DNA of 64,000 nucleotides from JANSYA01 sp965243385. Its GTDB lineage: Bacteria; Spirochaetota; Leptospiria; Leptospirales; Leptonemataceae. Shown here in pieces: positions 1 to 8,201 of the stretch. How positions within the stretch are numbered: the first letter of the stretch is position 1; each line of letters opens with the position of its first letter. Below the pieces are notes generated by a model. That model was given only the letters and a program-made list of their open reading frames with translations. It was not told the DNA's origin and did not search any database. The stretch covers positions 1,798,001-1,862,000 of the forward strand of contig CBDEUV010000002.1 of NCBI GenBank assembly GCA_965243385.1, in the 5' to 3' direction. A program made the translations under genes and the position numbers.

Positions 1-147
1 TCCCTGACTGTGATTCGCGAAGGGAATCTAAGCGACCGCGGGATTCAGGAAGCCAAACGCGCCGGGCGCGCCTATATGGGCCTTTATTTTCCGACGATCA
101 CGAATCCGCCCGCGGCTCCGGGCCAGTCCGCGGAATCGTCCGAATAG
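1..147 (+). CDS. C-terminal end of an unknown protein (5' end outside window)
   Basis: An open frame enters from the left edge and ends at TAG 145-147, giving 48 visible residues. The tail reads as a basic/helical stretch (IQEAKRAGRAYMGLYFP) followed by a Pro/Ala/Ser/Glu-rich end. No domain can be recognised from this piece. The next gene starts about 150-185 bases later on the same strand, so a shared transcript is possible but not shown. Confidence 0.5.
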   Translation, partial: SLTVIREGNLSDRGIQEAKRAGRAYMGLYFPTITNPPAAPGQSAESSE

Positions 148-331
148 GGCGCTCTTGAATGCGGGCATCTACCCGAAGCCTTCTCGTCTCAAGGACCCGG
201 CTTCGCCCTCCGGACCGGCCGATATTCCGCTCTGTAAATAACACCGCGCGCGGCGCGAATCGGAAACATCGTTACAGGCCGCCCGTTTCTCGTTAGAGTT
301 GACGACGACGCCCCCGGCGTTAGCAGGCGAT

Positions 332-1753
332 ATGGCAAGAGCTGTTATCTGGACTCTGAACGACGCGGCCATGCTGCTCGCGGGCGCCGAAAAAGAAATC
401 ACGAAGATTTTTCGCAAACGCGGCGTGGAATGTCGATTCGGCGACCGCCGTAAATATCATAACGATCTTCATATACGCGGCAGCGCCCGACTCGCCGCGC
501 GGGCGAAAAACGAAACACACAATCTGATGTTCGAACAGGATATTCGCTTCGACGAATATTTCGTGCCGATTCCGATTAAATGCATCGGCGGCCTGTTCGA
601 ACGCGAAGAGGAGTTCCCCGCTCTGAAGCCCATTCGGGCGTTGTATTCTCCGGGCCCCGGCGGCGATCGTCCCGACTATCGCGAGTACTGGGATCCGGGA
701 GTCGCCCAGGCGCGCTTTCCCGAAACGCGTTTCACGCGCATGCTCACGAACGCCTGCCAGGGCTATTACGATATCATCGATCAAGAAGCCGCACCGGACG
801 AACAGACGATTCTGATCGGTTACAGCCAGGGCGGCCTCGTCGCGCGGTATCTGGCGTTCCTCGATGAACACGTCTTTCAAAAGAACCGCATTCACTCCGT
901 GATCACTCTGGCGGCGCCCAACTACGGGTCGCCCTTCGCGAACCCCGACAATCGCGACGCCGTCGCCAGATCGCTCCAGAAGATTCTGAGACCGCTCTTT
1001 CATCACATCGGCAGCATTCCCGGAGATTGGGCCGACGAGATTTCACGCTCCGCGGTCGTAACGAAATCCGACGTGAGCTTTGAAGAGGTGCTCGCGGATC
1101 TGGACCTGTTTATCGAACGAAGCGAGGACGTCGGCGACCGCAATACCCTGCTTGATCTCCGCAAATGGGTCGGCGGGCTGGTGGACGATCCCACGAACGC
1201 CTTCTGGGATCTGAATCCAAAGCGTCACGGCGAAACGAGTACGGTGCTCGCGGACGTGAATCTCCGCGGACCGGGCCGCGCGATTGCGGCCAGCGTCTGC
1301 AGCGCGCAAAACGACATTCAGGTGCTGCTGCGCGACGCCCTCTCCATGACCGGCGTATTTAACGGTTATTTCGGCGCCTGGTTCTTCAACTACCGTAAGA
1401 TTTTCGGAGATCTCAGGCTGCTGACAGAACACTATAAACACGAAGTCATGAATGAACACGCACCCGAACATTTGCCGCCGGCCGCCCGGGAGCGCTTCGA
1501 ATACTATCGCACGGGCAAAGGCTCGCCGGAGAAGCACCTGCCGATGCAGAATGAACGCGACCACGATTTCGTTGTTCCGACCGCCTACCAGGTGCTCGCA
1601 AATCCGACGCCTTTTCATTCGCGGACGATACGCGCCGGCGACCACAACAGCATGCGGCAACGCCGGGGCGGCGGTCGCGGCGCCTATGCGATCCTGCGTC
1701 GGGATCTGCTACCGGCCATCGCCGACGATCTGCGGCGCAACGCTCTGCGATAA
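332..1753 (+). CDS. alpha/beta hydrolase (lipase/esterase-like)
   Basis: A 473-residue alpha/beta-hydrolase. The nucleophile elbow is GYSQGG with Ser165, inside ILIGYSQGGLVARY, followed by VITLAAPNYGSPFAN, a stretch typical of lipases that handle bulky or lipid substrates. The other triad members are probably Asp410 or Asp412 in the HDFVVP segment and His438 in AGDHNSM. A long insert between the nucleophile and the acid probably forms a lid. No signal peptide is visible, so a cytoplasmic location is likely unless the start is wrong. A TTG at 299 would add 11 residues. ATG 332 was preferred because neither has a strong ribosome site and ATG is the commoner start. The substrate cannot be named. 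Confidence 0.75.
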   Translation: MARAVIWTLNDAAMLLAGAEKEITKIFRKRGVECRFGDRRKYHNDLHIRGSARLAARAKNETHNLMFEQDIRFDEYFVPIPIKCIGGLFEREEEFPALKPIRALYSPGPGGDRPDYREYWDPGVAQARFPETRFTRMLTNACQGYYDIIDQEAAPDEQTILIGYSQGGLVARYLAFLDEHVFQKNRIHSVITLAAPNYGSPFANPDNRDAVARSLQKILRPLFHHIGSIPGDWADEISRSAVVTKSDVSFEEVLADLDLFIERSEDVGDRNTLLDLRKWVGGLVDDPTNAFWDLNPKRHGETSTVLADVNLRGPGRAIAASVCSAQNDIQVLLRDALSMTGVFNGYFGAWFFNYRKIFGDLRLLTEHYKHEVMNEHAPEHLPPAARERFEYYRTGKGSPEKHLPMQNERDHDFVVPTAYQVLANPTPFHSRTIRAGDHNSMRQRRGGGRGAYAILRRDLLPAIADDLRRNALR

Positions 1754-1879
1754 TCCAGGCGCTGGCAATTCCGGGAACTGACAGCTTCGCGTCGATCCGC
1801 AGACCCGCCGGAGTCGCAGTTCGGCGGAAAATCGGGAAATGATTTGCGATTTTTGCGGGCACGTGTTCTCCTCGACGAC

Positions 1880-3265
1880 ATGCAGAGGCGCAGTGTCTTT
1901 CTCTCATTTTTGTTCGGGATCCCGGCGGTGTTCGTCGGCGGCGCGCTGGCAATCACGGCGATCACCGCGCCGCTGGCGGCCCGGGACTTCGAAAGCGCAG
2001 TCGCGGCTGTGCCCAATCCGCGCGAGCAGGACGGCGGTTGGGTTTCGGATCCGGCCGGCGCGATCGCGGCGCGACGCTCCGATATCAACGCGACGATCGC
2101 CGAATTGGAGCGCCAGACCAGCGTCGAAATCGCCGTGGTCGTTCTGCCTTCCATCGGCGAATTCGTGCCGAAAGAATTCGCCACCGAGCTTTTTAACCGC
2201 TGGGGCGTCGGCAAAAAAGACAAAGACAACGGCCTCCTGGTTTTACAGGTCCTCGATCAGCGGCGCGTTGAAATCGAAACCGGCTACGGTTTAGAGGGCG
2301 CCCTGCCCGACGTGAAGTGTCGCTGGATCATCGACGACATCGCAATTCCCTTTTTTAAGGCCGGCAGCTTTTCGGACGGACATTATGAAATGGTGCGGGC
2401 GCTCGAACGCGGCGTGCGCGACGCGGAGATCGGGCGGCAGGAACTGACCGGCGGGGTGACTCTCGAACCCGGCGCAAGTATCGACCCCGAGCCCGCGGAT
2501 TACGAACTACCGCATGTCGACGTATCACTCACCGATTTTAACGAAGAGTCCACGCTGGGCGGGCTGGCCGTGCTCGCGACGCCTGTCGGCGTGGTTATTC
2601 TGCTGGTCTGGAGTTTTTTCTATCGGCGCTTTCGCGCGACGAATCCCGAACCATACGCTGAGTATCTCTATTATAAGGGGCGTTCGCATATCGCTACTTT
2701 CGGAACGAGTTTGATCACGGCCACCCCCGGCCTCTGGGAAGCGCAGAGCGTGGAATCGGGCTGGTCGTTTCTGGCAGTACTGCCCGGACTGTTGCTCACG
2801 AACCGACGGCGCGCGAAGCGATTGAAGCAGTTGCGCGATAAACCCCGCATCGATCCGGAGACCGGCGAGACCATGAAGCGGCTGTCCGAAAGCGAAGACG
2901 ACGCCTATCTGGAAGCGGGCAACATCTCCGAAGAAAAGCTCGGCTCCCTGGATTACGACGTATGGCTTTCGCCGTCCGGTTTTCATAAGATCGAACGCTA
3001 TGATGGACACGTTTCGGCCAGCGACTGCGCGCAGTGCGGTTACAAAACCTACCGGCAAACCTCGTCGCGCACCATTCGCTCAGCCACCACTTCGTCGAGC
3101 GGTCTGGCCGAAGACACCTATCAATGCGCGCACTGTGGAAAGACCGACGTGGTCCAGCGGGTCATCCCGAAGATCAGCAGCTCTTCGGGCTCCGGCGGAT
3201 CCGGCGGAGGAGGGTCCTTCGGCGGCGGTTCATCCGGGGGCGGCGGCGCAGGCGGATCGTACTAA
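1880..3265 (+). CDS. TPM-domain membrane protein with zinc ribbon and Gly/Ser tail
   Basis: A 461-residue protein. Residues about 1-30 form a signal peptide or signal anchor. Residues about 50-170 are a TPM (YgcG/TLP18.3/Psb32) domain with the usual QTSVEIAVVVLPSIG start and VEIETGYGLEGALPD segment, expected outside the cytoplasmic membrane. A transmembrane segment follows at about 225-247 and a second hydrophobic stretch near 293-305. Two CxxC pairs (CAQC near 382, CAHC near 414) look like a zinc ribbon. The end is a long Gly/Ser run finishing GGSY, characteristic of this family. ATG 1880 is used; a TTG at 1844 would add 12 non-hydrophobic residues. Members of the family are linked to membrane-protein maintenance, but the role here is not known. 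Confidence 0.8.
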   Translation: MQRRSVFLSFLFGIPAVFVGGALAITAITAPLAARDFESAVAAVPNPREQDGGWVSDPAGAIAARRSDINATIAELERQTSVEIAVVVLPSIGEFVPKEFATELFNRWGVGKKDKDNGLLVLQVLDQRRVEIETGYGLEGALPDVKCRWIIDDIAIPFFKAGSFSDGHYEMVRALERGVRDAEIGRQELTGGVTLEPGASIDPEPADYELPHVDVSLTDFNEESTLGGLAVLATPVGVVILLVWSFFYRRFRATNPEPYAEYLYYKGRSHIATFGTSLITATPGLWEAQSVESGWSFLAVLPGLLLTNRRRAKRLKQLRDKPRIDPETGETMKRLSESEDDAYLEAGNISEEKLGSLDYDVWLSPSGFHKIERYDGHVSASDCAQCGYKTYRQTSSRTIRSATTSSSGLAEDTYQCAHCGKTDVVQRVIPKISSSSGSGGSGGGGSFGGGSSGGGGAGGSY

Positions 3266-3327
3266 ACGATCGGCGCGCAGTCGTTTTCGCGCGACGAGCC
3301 GGGTATCGAAACAACAGGAAGCGTTTC

Positions 3328-3693
3328 ATGAGCGAATTCGAAAAGATTTTTCAGACCAGAAACCCAATTGAATTCGATCATATCGCATCGATTTTAGAAG
3401 CGGAATCGATCGAATACTTCGCCGGCGAAAGCGGCGATATCTTCGAGGCAATGCCGCTCGAAGAGATTACGGTACGTTCCGCCGACGCTCCCGCGGCCCT
3501 GCGGGCCATCGCCCGGGCTCTGATCTTCGCCGAACGGCCGGATCTCGCGCTGGATACGGACGAAGAGCTGGCGACCGGATTGCAGGCCCTGAGCGCGGAT
3601 GCGAAGCGCTCCGTCGACGAGCTGGGATCGGATTCGCGGAATCAGCTGCTGCTTTATCTGGCAAAAAAAATGAATATAAAGCTTCGTTTCTGA
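3328..3693 (+). CDS. DUF2007-like small protein
   Basis: A 121-residue soluble protein starting at ATG 3328, with an AGGAAG ribosome site 6 bases upstream. The pattern fits the DUF2007 'prokaryotic signal transducing' fold: a first strand FQTRNPIEFDHIASILEAE, a short hairpin, then a strand EEITVRSADAPAALRAIARAL that pairs in a ferredoxin-like way. An acidic helical tail follows. It lies 62 bases after the TPM gene on the same strand, so co-transcription is likely. The family assignment rests on pattern only and the function is unknown. Confidence 0.5.
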   Translation: MSEFEKIFQTRNPIEFDHIASILEAESIEYFAGESGDIFEAMPLEEITVRSADAPAALRAIARALIFAERPDLALDTDEELATGLQALSADAKRSVDELGSDSRNQLLLYLAKKMNIKLRF

Positions 3694-3754
3694 CTCAAGG
3701 TGAAACCCAGGCAAGCCATCGGATCTAACGGATCAGGGCGGTCCGCGACTCCGC

Positions 3755-5101
3755 TCAATCGCAGTGGGCCGGCGATTTGGGCGGCGGCAAATCGGGATCG
3801 CTGAGCCGCGGGTCGTTCAGAAAACACTCGTCGGTCAGGGATTCCAAAAAAGCGACCAGATCCGCCTGCTCGGCCGACGAAAGACCCAGGGCTCTGATCC
3901 GGGGATCCTTGTTCGGATTTCGGCGACCGTCGCCGGCCAGAGCTCCGCGGACGATATTACGACCGCCCGCGTTGAAATGGGCGACCGCTTCGGCGAGCGT
4001 CGTTACGCTGCCATCGTGCATATAGGGCCCCGTAACGGCGACATTTCGCAGCGACGGCGTGCGAAAACGACCGCGATCGGCCGGGTCGCCGCTTACCAGA
4101 TAGAGGCCCTGAGTCGCCCGGGGAGCCGCCGCTCCGTGGATTTGCTGATCCGGATAATCGCCGGCGGCCTTAACATTATATAAACCAATATTATAGTAGC
4201 CGAGAGCGCCGCCTTCCCGATCCCGATTAAAATTCGGACCGTTATGACAATCGGCGCATCCAGCACGCGCCGAAAAAAACAAATCGCGGCCGCGACGCGC
4301 CGCAGAATCTCGCGAGTGGCCGGCTTTCGCGCCGTCGGCGACTTCGTCATCGGATTGCGCGTTCCCGGCCGACGCGACGTGGCCGGTGGCGTCCCCACGA
4401 TCATATGCGCTGCGATACGAAAGCATCGTCGTCTGAAAGGCGGCCAGAGCGCGCGCCACATTCGTAATATGCATAATCCGCCCGATCTCTGCGGGCGATG
4501 AATCCGCGGCAAGACCGCTTTCGGGAAAGGCCGCGACAAACATCTCCGAATACGACGGCTCAGCCCGATCCTGCTGCAGCCGGCGGGTTACGACCCACTC
4601 CATTCCTGAAATCGCCATCTCTTCGATCGTAGTGGGCGTGCTTTCCGAAAAGAGCGGGATCAGCACCTGATTATCAAAGCGCGTAAGCTCCGGGTTGAAC
4701 CAGGTGAGGGTCGAAAAATATCCGGCGTTCGCCAGCGAGAGCGCGTTTCGGGGATGAATTTCGCCAGTGGATCCGCGCGAGCGAGTCTTCGCGTCGCTGA
4801 ACGCCAGCTTCTGAATATGGCAGCTGGCGCAGGATTGATTATTGTTCCGCGATAGCGCTTCTTCGTAAAACAAACGCCGGCCAAGAGCGACCCGCGCGGG
4901 CGTCACGCAGGTCCCTTTTGGATGCGGCGGTGGCGAAACGCCGGGAGGCAACGCGAAGTTGTAGGGCGAGCAATCGGCCGCGTCTTCCGCATCGGCGCCC
5001 CGGGACGCCGGCGAAAGCCACTCGATGAGGGGCGCGCAGTTCGCGATTGTACCGAACGAGGCCAGCACAGCCAACGAAGCCGCACTCAAATAACGCTGCA
5101 T
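3755..5101 (-). CDS. di-heme cytochrome c peroxidase / MauG family
   Basis: A 448-residue exported protein with an N-terminal signal sequence (LSAASLAVLASFGTIANCA) and two heme c sites: CASCH at residues 91-95 and CADCH at 282-286. The C-terminal block FRTPSLRNVAVTGPYMHDGS and the FNAGG motif are hallmarks of the bacterial cytochrome c peroxidase/MauG family. The enzyme should work in the periplasm, either reducing hydrogen peroxide with electrons from a small cytochrome or oxidising a partner protein as MauG does. It is the last gene of a minus-strand set with 5135-6454 (33 bases apart) and 6525-6740, which makes the upstream exported protein a candidate partner or substrate. Confidence 0.88.
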   Translation of the reverse strand: MQRYLSAASLAVLASFGTIANCAPLIEWLSPASRGADAEDAADCSPYNFALPPGVSPPPHPKGTCVTPARVALGRRLFYEEALSRNNNQSCASCHIQKLAFSDAKTRSRGSTGEIHPRNALSLANAGYFSTLTWFNPELTRFDNQVLIPLFSESTPTTIEEMAISGMEWVVTRRLQQDRAEPSYSEMFVAAFPESGLAADSSPAEIGRIMHITNVARALAAFQTTMLSYRSAYDRGDATGHVASAGNAQSDDEVADGAKAGHSRDSAARRGRDLFFSARAGCADCHNGPNFNRDREGGALGYYNIGLYNVKAAGDYPDQQIHGAAAPRATQGLYLVSGDPADRGRFRTPSLRNVAVTGPYMHDGSVTTLAEAVAHFNAGGRNIVRGALAGDGRRNPNKDPRIRALGLSSAEQADLVAFLESLTDECFLNDPRLSDPDLPPPKSPAHCD

Positions 5102-5134
5102 GCCGCCAGAAGACCGAAGACCGAAGAGTGAAAC

Positions 5135-6454
5135 TCAGAATCCCGGAGCTTCGGACGCGGGATGAAAGCTGATATTCGCATTCAGGGCGTCGACGGTCGC
5201 CTTCTGCAGATCGTCGAAGCCGCCGGCCCCGGCGCCGCTCGTATTGATTTTATTGAACAGCGCTTGCACTCCGGGATAACCTCCGTTGACAGAAGGATCC
5301 GGAAAACCATCCGAGACCGTCGATGACGACAGCCCGTCCGCCAGAAATCCGGCGCCGTTAAATGTACCAAATCCGAGACTGAGAATGCCGCAAACCTGCC
5401 CACCGGTGGCCAGACTGTTCACGGCAATACCCGATAGCGCGGTCGTTTCGAAATTGCTGACCGTCTTCTGACCGTAGGCCAGCGCGTAATAGAAATTTCC
5501 CGTACCGCAACCGGCAATGGTCTGCGAAACAGTTCGCGCTGCGATACGCACGCACAGAGCGCCCGACGAAGTACCGCCGCCTTTCAGGCCGACCGTCATC
5601 TCTTCGAGCACAACGCGACCGCGGTCGCTGGTCGTCGCCGCGGCGGTGCCTGTGATATTGAAGGCCGCGCCCCAGGAATAGGTCTGTCGGCGATTCGGAC
5701 TCGCCCCCGAGATATAGCTTTCCACGATCAGGTTTGGATTATCGCTGAGCGTTCCGTCCAACAGGCCGAGCCGGTAGTTCAAAAGGACGCCGTCCCCTGT
5801 CGCCGGATTATCGATGTCGTCGAAAAGCAGTTCGACGACGTCCAGATTATCGCTCGCGCGCCAGAGTTTGAAGCGGTGGTTGAAATTTTTCGTGCCCGTA
5901 TACGCCGAAGCACTGATGCTCTGACAGGACGCGGTCGGATTGCAGGTGCCGTTGGTTTCCAGCTTGAGTTTGTACGTTACGCCGCTCAATACCGTGGTCG
6001 TTGCAAGCTGCTGCGGGTTGTTGGTTAAGAGACCGGAGTTTTTCAATCCCGTAATCAAATTGTCCGCAAAGGTTGAATTGCCGTTCGCCCAGGTGGCGGA
6101 CTGACGCACGAACTCCCAGTTATTCTCGGCCGCCTGCAGGTCCGCCGGTCCGGAGAATACGAGTTGCTTTTGCGCGCCGCCTTTGAAAATCACGGGCCGG
6201 CCGCCCTGGCCGTACGCTTCAAGCACATCGTACAACGGCTGCAATTCGGGAATCGCGACGAAAACGCCGCTACCGCTCGCCTGCGACCCGGTAGGCGGCG
6301 AACTGACGCGCACTGAAAATCCGAAGTACGCGGCCGCCAGCACTACGCCGGCGACGCCGATGCCGAGCAGGCTTCTGCGTCGACGAACGAATTTCAGTTT
6401 AGATTCCGACAGTGCGGGTGATGATTCTGATTTTAATCCTGAGAATGATTTCAT
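5135..6454 (-). CDS. unknown exported or membrane-anchored protein upstream of di-heme peroxidase
   Basis: A 439-residue protein of no recognised family. Start ATG 6454 has a strong ribosome site (GGAGAAAGAAG). A basic stretch (KLKFVRRRRS) precedes one hydrophobic segment at about residues 30-50 (LLGIGVAGVVLAAAYFGFSV). The rest is Ser/Thr/Gly/Asn-rich and strand-rich, as expected for a secreted beta protein. Several Cys residues (GTCNPTASCQS, GALCV, AGCGTG, QVCG) suggest disulfides. There are only a few Trp residues (NNWEF, SATWANG, KLWRAS, YSWGAAF). It shares a transcript with the downstream di-heme peroxidase, so it may be that enzyme's partner or substrate. That is inference from position only. 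Confidence 0.65.
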   Translation of the reverse strand: MKSFSGLKSESSPALSESKLKFVRRRRSLLGIGVAGVVLAAAYFGFSVRVSSPPTGSQASGSGVFVAIPELQPLYDVLEAYGQGGRPVIFKGGAQKQLVFSGPADLQAAENNWEFVRQSATWANGNSTFADNLITGLKNSGLLTNNPQQLATTTVLSGVTYKLKLETNGTCNPTASCQSISASAYTGTKNFNHRFKLWRASDNLDVVELLFDDIDNPATGDGVLLNYRLGLLDGTLSDNPNLIVESYISGASPNRRQTYSWGAAFNITGTAAATTSDRGRVVLEEMTVGLKGGGTSSGALCVRIAARTVSQTIAGCGTGNFYYALAYGQKTVSNFETTALSGIAVNSLATGGQVCGILSLGFGTFNGAGFLADGLSSSTVSDGFPDPSVNGGYPGVQALFNKINTSGAGAGGFDDLQKATVDALNANISFHPASEAPGF

Positions 6455-6524
6455 AAGCTTCTTTCTCCATGAGCATAGGGAGCACCGGAAGCGCCATAAG
6501 CGCGGCTGAAAGCTGCAAACGCAA

Positions 6525-6740
6525 TTATCGCCGGAGACCGGGCGGTATGCAGATGACCAGGCCGGACGTATTCTGGCATCCCTGGTTTTGATTCGCGATC
6601 ACGAACAGAGCCAGCAAATTCAAGAGATCCGTATTGTCATCGTCCTCGTCTTCCAGGCCGAGCAACGCGCAATTGCCGGCGGCCAATACCAACCAGCCGG
6701 CCAGCACCAACAGAACGAGTTTTTTAAGAAAGTGTGACAT
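6525..6740 (-). CDS. small lipoprotein
   Basis: A 71-residue protein with a classic lipoprotein signal: MSHFLKKLVLLVLAGW, then LAAGNC with the lipidated Cys. An acidic patch (LEDEDDDN) follows, then a hydrophobic LLNLLALFVIANQNQ segment and a short tail with two further Cys. ATG 6740 is preferred over the longer in-frame GTG-type extension because it directly precedes the signal peptide and has a GGGGGAAAG ribosome site. It is the first gene of the operon that continues into 5135-6454 and the di-heme peroxidase. Function unknown. Confidence 0.65.
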   Translation of the reverse strand: MSHFLKKLVLLVLAGWLVLAAGNCALLGLEDEDDDNTDLLNLLALFVIANQNQGCQNTSGLVICIPPGLRR

Positions 6741-6930
6741 GGGCTTTCCCCCGGGGACTGAAGCGATTCGCAACGAAATCGCCCGCGACTTTGAATATGT
6801 CCATCCAATTGGACGATGTCAATGAGAAAGTTTTCGGCAGAAATCTGCAAAAATCACGGCGAGCGCCCCGCCCTCCGCGGCCCAGAACGATCATTCGACA
6901 GTCCGCAGCCGGCGGGAGTCCGCGCGGGAT

Positions 6931-6993
6931 TTGCGTATTTTTGATTGCCAGATTATACGGTAGCGTATAGAACGCCACTATACGCTACCGTAT
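6931..6993 (+). promoter_or_regulatory. sigma-70-like promoter overlapped by a nested palindromic operator
   Basis: A 16-bp perfect inverted repeat (ATACGGTAGCGTATAG, 6955-6970, and its complement 6978-6993, 7-base spacer) lies just upstream of the gene pair 7004-8163. Each arm is itself nearly palindromic (ATACG-4-CGTAT), so the site looks like two operators arranged head to head. A plausible promoter, TTGCGT (6931-6936), 17-base spacer, TATACG (6954-6959), overlaps the left arm. This fits autoregulation by the TetR-type protein encoded second in the operon. Confidence 0.75.
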
Positions 6994-7003
6994 GGAGGAA
7001 CGC

Positions 7004-7540
7004 ATGACCGCATCCTATAAGCTCGATGATTATCTGGACCGCTACGACTACTCCGAAATCCACTCGCGCCGGGTTCCTGCCCCGCCGGGGCCGACGCTCT
7101 ATCGCCTGGTCCGGCACCTGGATTTCAGCGGATCTTTGCTGATTCGAACGCTCTTTTTGTTGCGCGGATTGGGAACGAAGCACCTGACCATCGACGCCAT
7201 GATGACGGGCGACGAATTTACAATGCTGGAAGAGATCCCCGACGGCGAATTCGTCATCGGCGGAATGGCCGGAGCGAATCTGAAACCGGTCCCGATCCGC
7301 TCGGAAACAGACTTTCAGGATTTCGCCGAAGTCGACGGAATTAAGATTGCCTGGAATTTTAGTTTACGGCCCGACTCCGACGAGGGCACGCTCGTCAGCA
7401 CGGAGACCCGGGTTTTGTGTCTGGGCCCGAAGATGAAACGCCGTTTTTCGCTCTACTGGTTTTTTATCCGGCCCTTCAGCGGCCTGGTGCGACTGGAGAT
7501 GCTGCGAATCCTGCGTAAACAGGCGCTCGCCCAAACGTGA
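7004..7540 (+). CDS. SRPBCC-like conserved protein co-transcribed with TetR regulator
   Basis: A 178-residue soluble protein. The start is ATG 7004, fixed by GGAGGAA 3 bases upstream; an earlier in-frame ATG at 6992 lies inside the operator. The middle (GEFVIGGMAG through VDGIKIAWNFSL) and the end (STETRVLCLGPKMKRRF, then FIRPFSGLVRLEMLR) match a family of small SRPBCC/START-fold-like proteins often found beside TetR regulators. Such proteins usually bind hydrophobic small molecules, but no ligand can be named. The stop codon overlaps the GTG start of the TetR gene, so the two are translationally coupled. Confidence 0.6.
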   Translation: MTASYKLDDYLDRYDYSEIHSRRVPAPPGPTLYRLVRHLDFSGSLLIRTLFLLRGLGTKHLTIDAMMTGDEFTMLEEIPDGEFVIGGMAGANLKPVPIRSETDFQDFAEVDGIKIAWNFSLRPDSDEGTLVSTETRVLCLGPKMKRRFSLYWFFIRPFSGLVRLEMLRILRKQALAQT

Positions 7541-8163
7541 AAGCTGATTCGAAATCCAGACCTTCGCCAGAGAAAAAGAACAGCAAAGCCGCCCGAGCGA
7601 AAGCGCAAGCCGTGACCCGGGAAGACTGGCTCTACACCGGCCTGCTGCAATTCGCGGAGGGCGGCGAGAAAAACGTGCGCGTGGAAAAAATCGCGCGCGA
7701 CCTGGGAGTCAGCAAAGGCAGCTACTATTGGTACTTCGATTCACGCGAAGCCTTTCTGGAGCAGCTGCTGGAACACTCCCTGGTCGTCGGCACCGAAGAG
7801 TTTATCCAGCTCAGTGAGGAATCCGGCAGCGCGCGCGATCGGCTGCGCCTGCTGGTCGCGGCGATCCTCAAGGACCGGCGGGGCAAAGACTTCGATTTCT
7901 ATCTGCGGGATTTCGCGCGGCGCAATAAACTCGCGGCGAAAATTATCCGGCGCGCCGAAACCCGCCGCATCGACTTCGTCCGCGATGTTTTGATCGAATG
8001 CGGGATCGCTTCGGCCGAAGCCGCGGTGCGCGCCGAGATCTTTTATAATTATTATCTCGGCTGGTACGAACGCAACAAAGACCAGGCTCTGAGTCGCAAA
8101 GAGCTCGCCCGGCAGCTCGACTGGATCGCGCGCATCACGGGCGTCGATCTCGCGAAAGACTAA
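7537..8163 (+). CDS. TetR-family transcriptional regulator
   Basis: A 208-residue regulator. After a Lys/Ser/Arg-rich N-terminal tail of about 25 residues, the helix-turn-helix domain spans roughly 28-80 (VRVEKIARDLGVSKGSYYWYF, shown here in part, is its recognition region), followed by an all-helical ligand-binding domain. The start is GTG 7537, which overlaps the TGA of the upstream gene. The nested palindrome at 6955-6993 in front of the operon is the natural candidate for its binding site, giving ligand-relieved autorepression of both genes. The inducer is unknown; the co-transcribed SRPBCC-like protein may act on the same small molecule. Confidence 0.88.
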   Translation: MKADSKSRPSPEKKNSKAARAKAQAVTREDWLYTGLLQFAEGGEKNVRVEKIARDLGVSKGSYYWYFDSREAFLEQLLEHSLVVGTEEFIQLSEESGSARDRLRLLVAAILKDRRGKDFDFYLRDFARRNKLAAKIIRRAETRRIDFVRDVLIECGIASAEAAVRAEIFYNYYLGWYERNKDQALSRKELARQLDWIARITGVDLAKD

Positions 8164-8201
8164 CGCCCGCGGCGATCGTCACGATCGCGGTGATTGCGAA
8201 A

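Noticed and set aside
320..1006. Long open frame on the minus strand opposite the hydrolase gene
   Set aside because: It is a shadow of the plus-strand gene in GC-rich DNA; no domain, start signal or neighbours support it.
5135..6454. Identification as MbnP, the partner of MbnH-type di-heme enzymes
   Set aside because: The typical MbnP sequence pattern was not seen; only the neighbourhood fits, so it is left as unknown.
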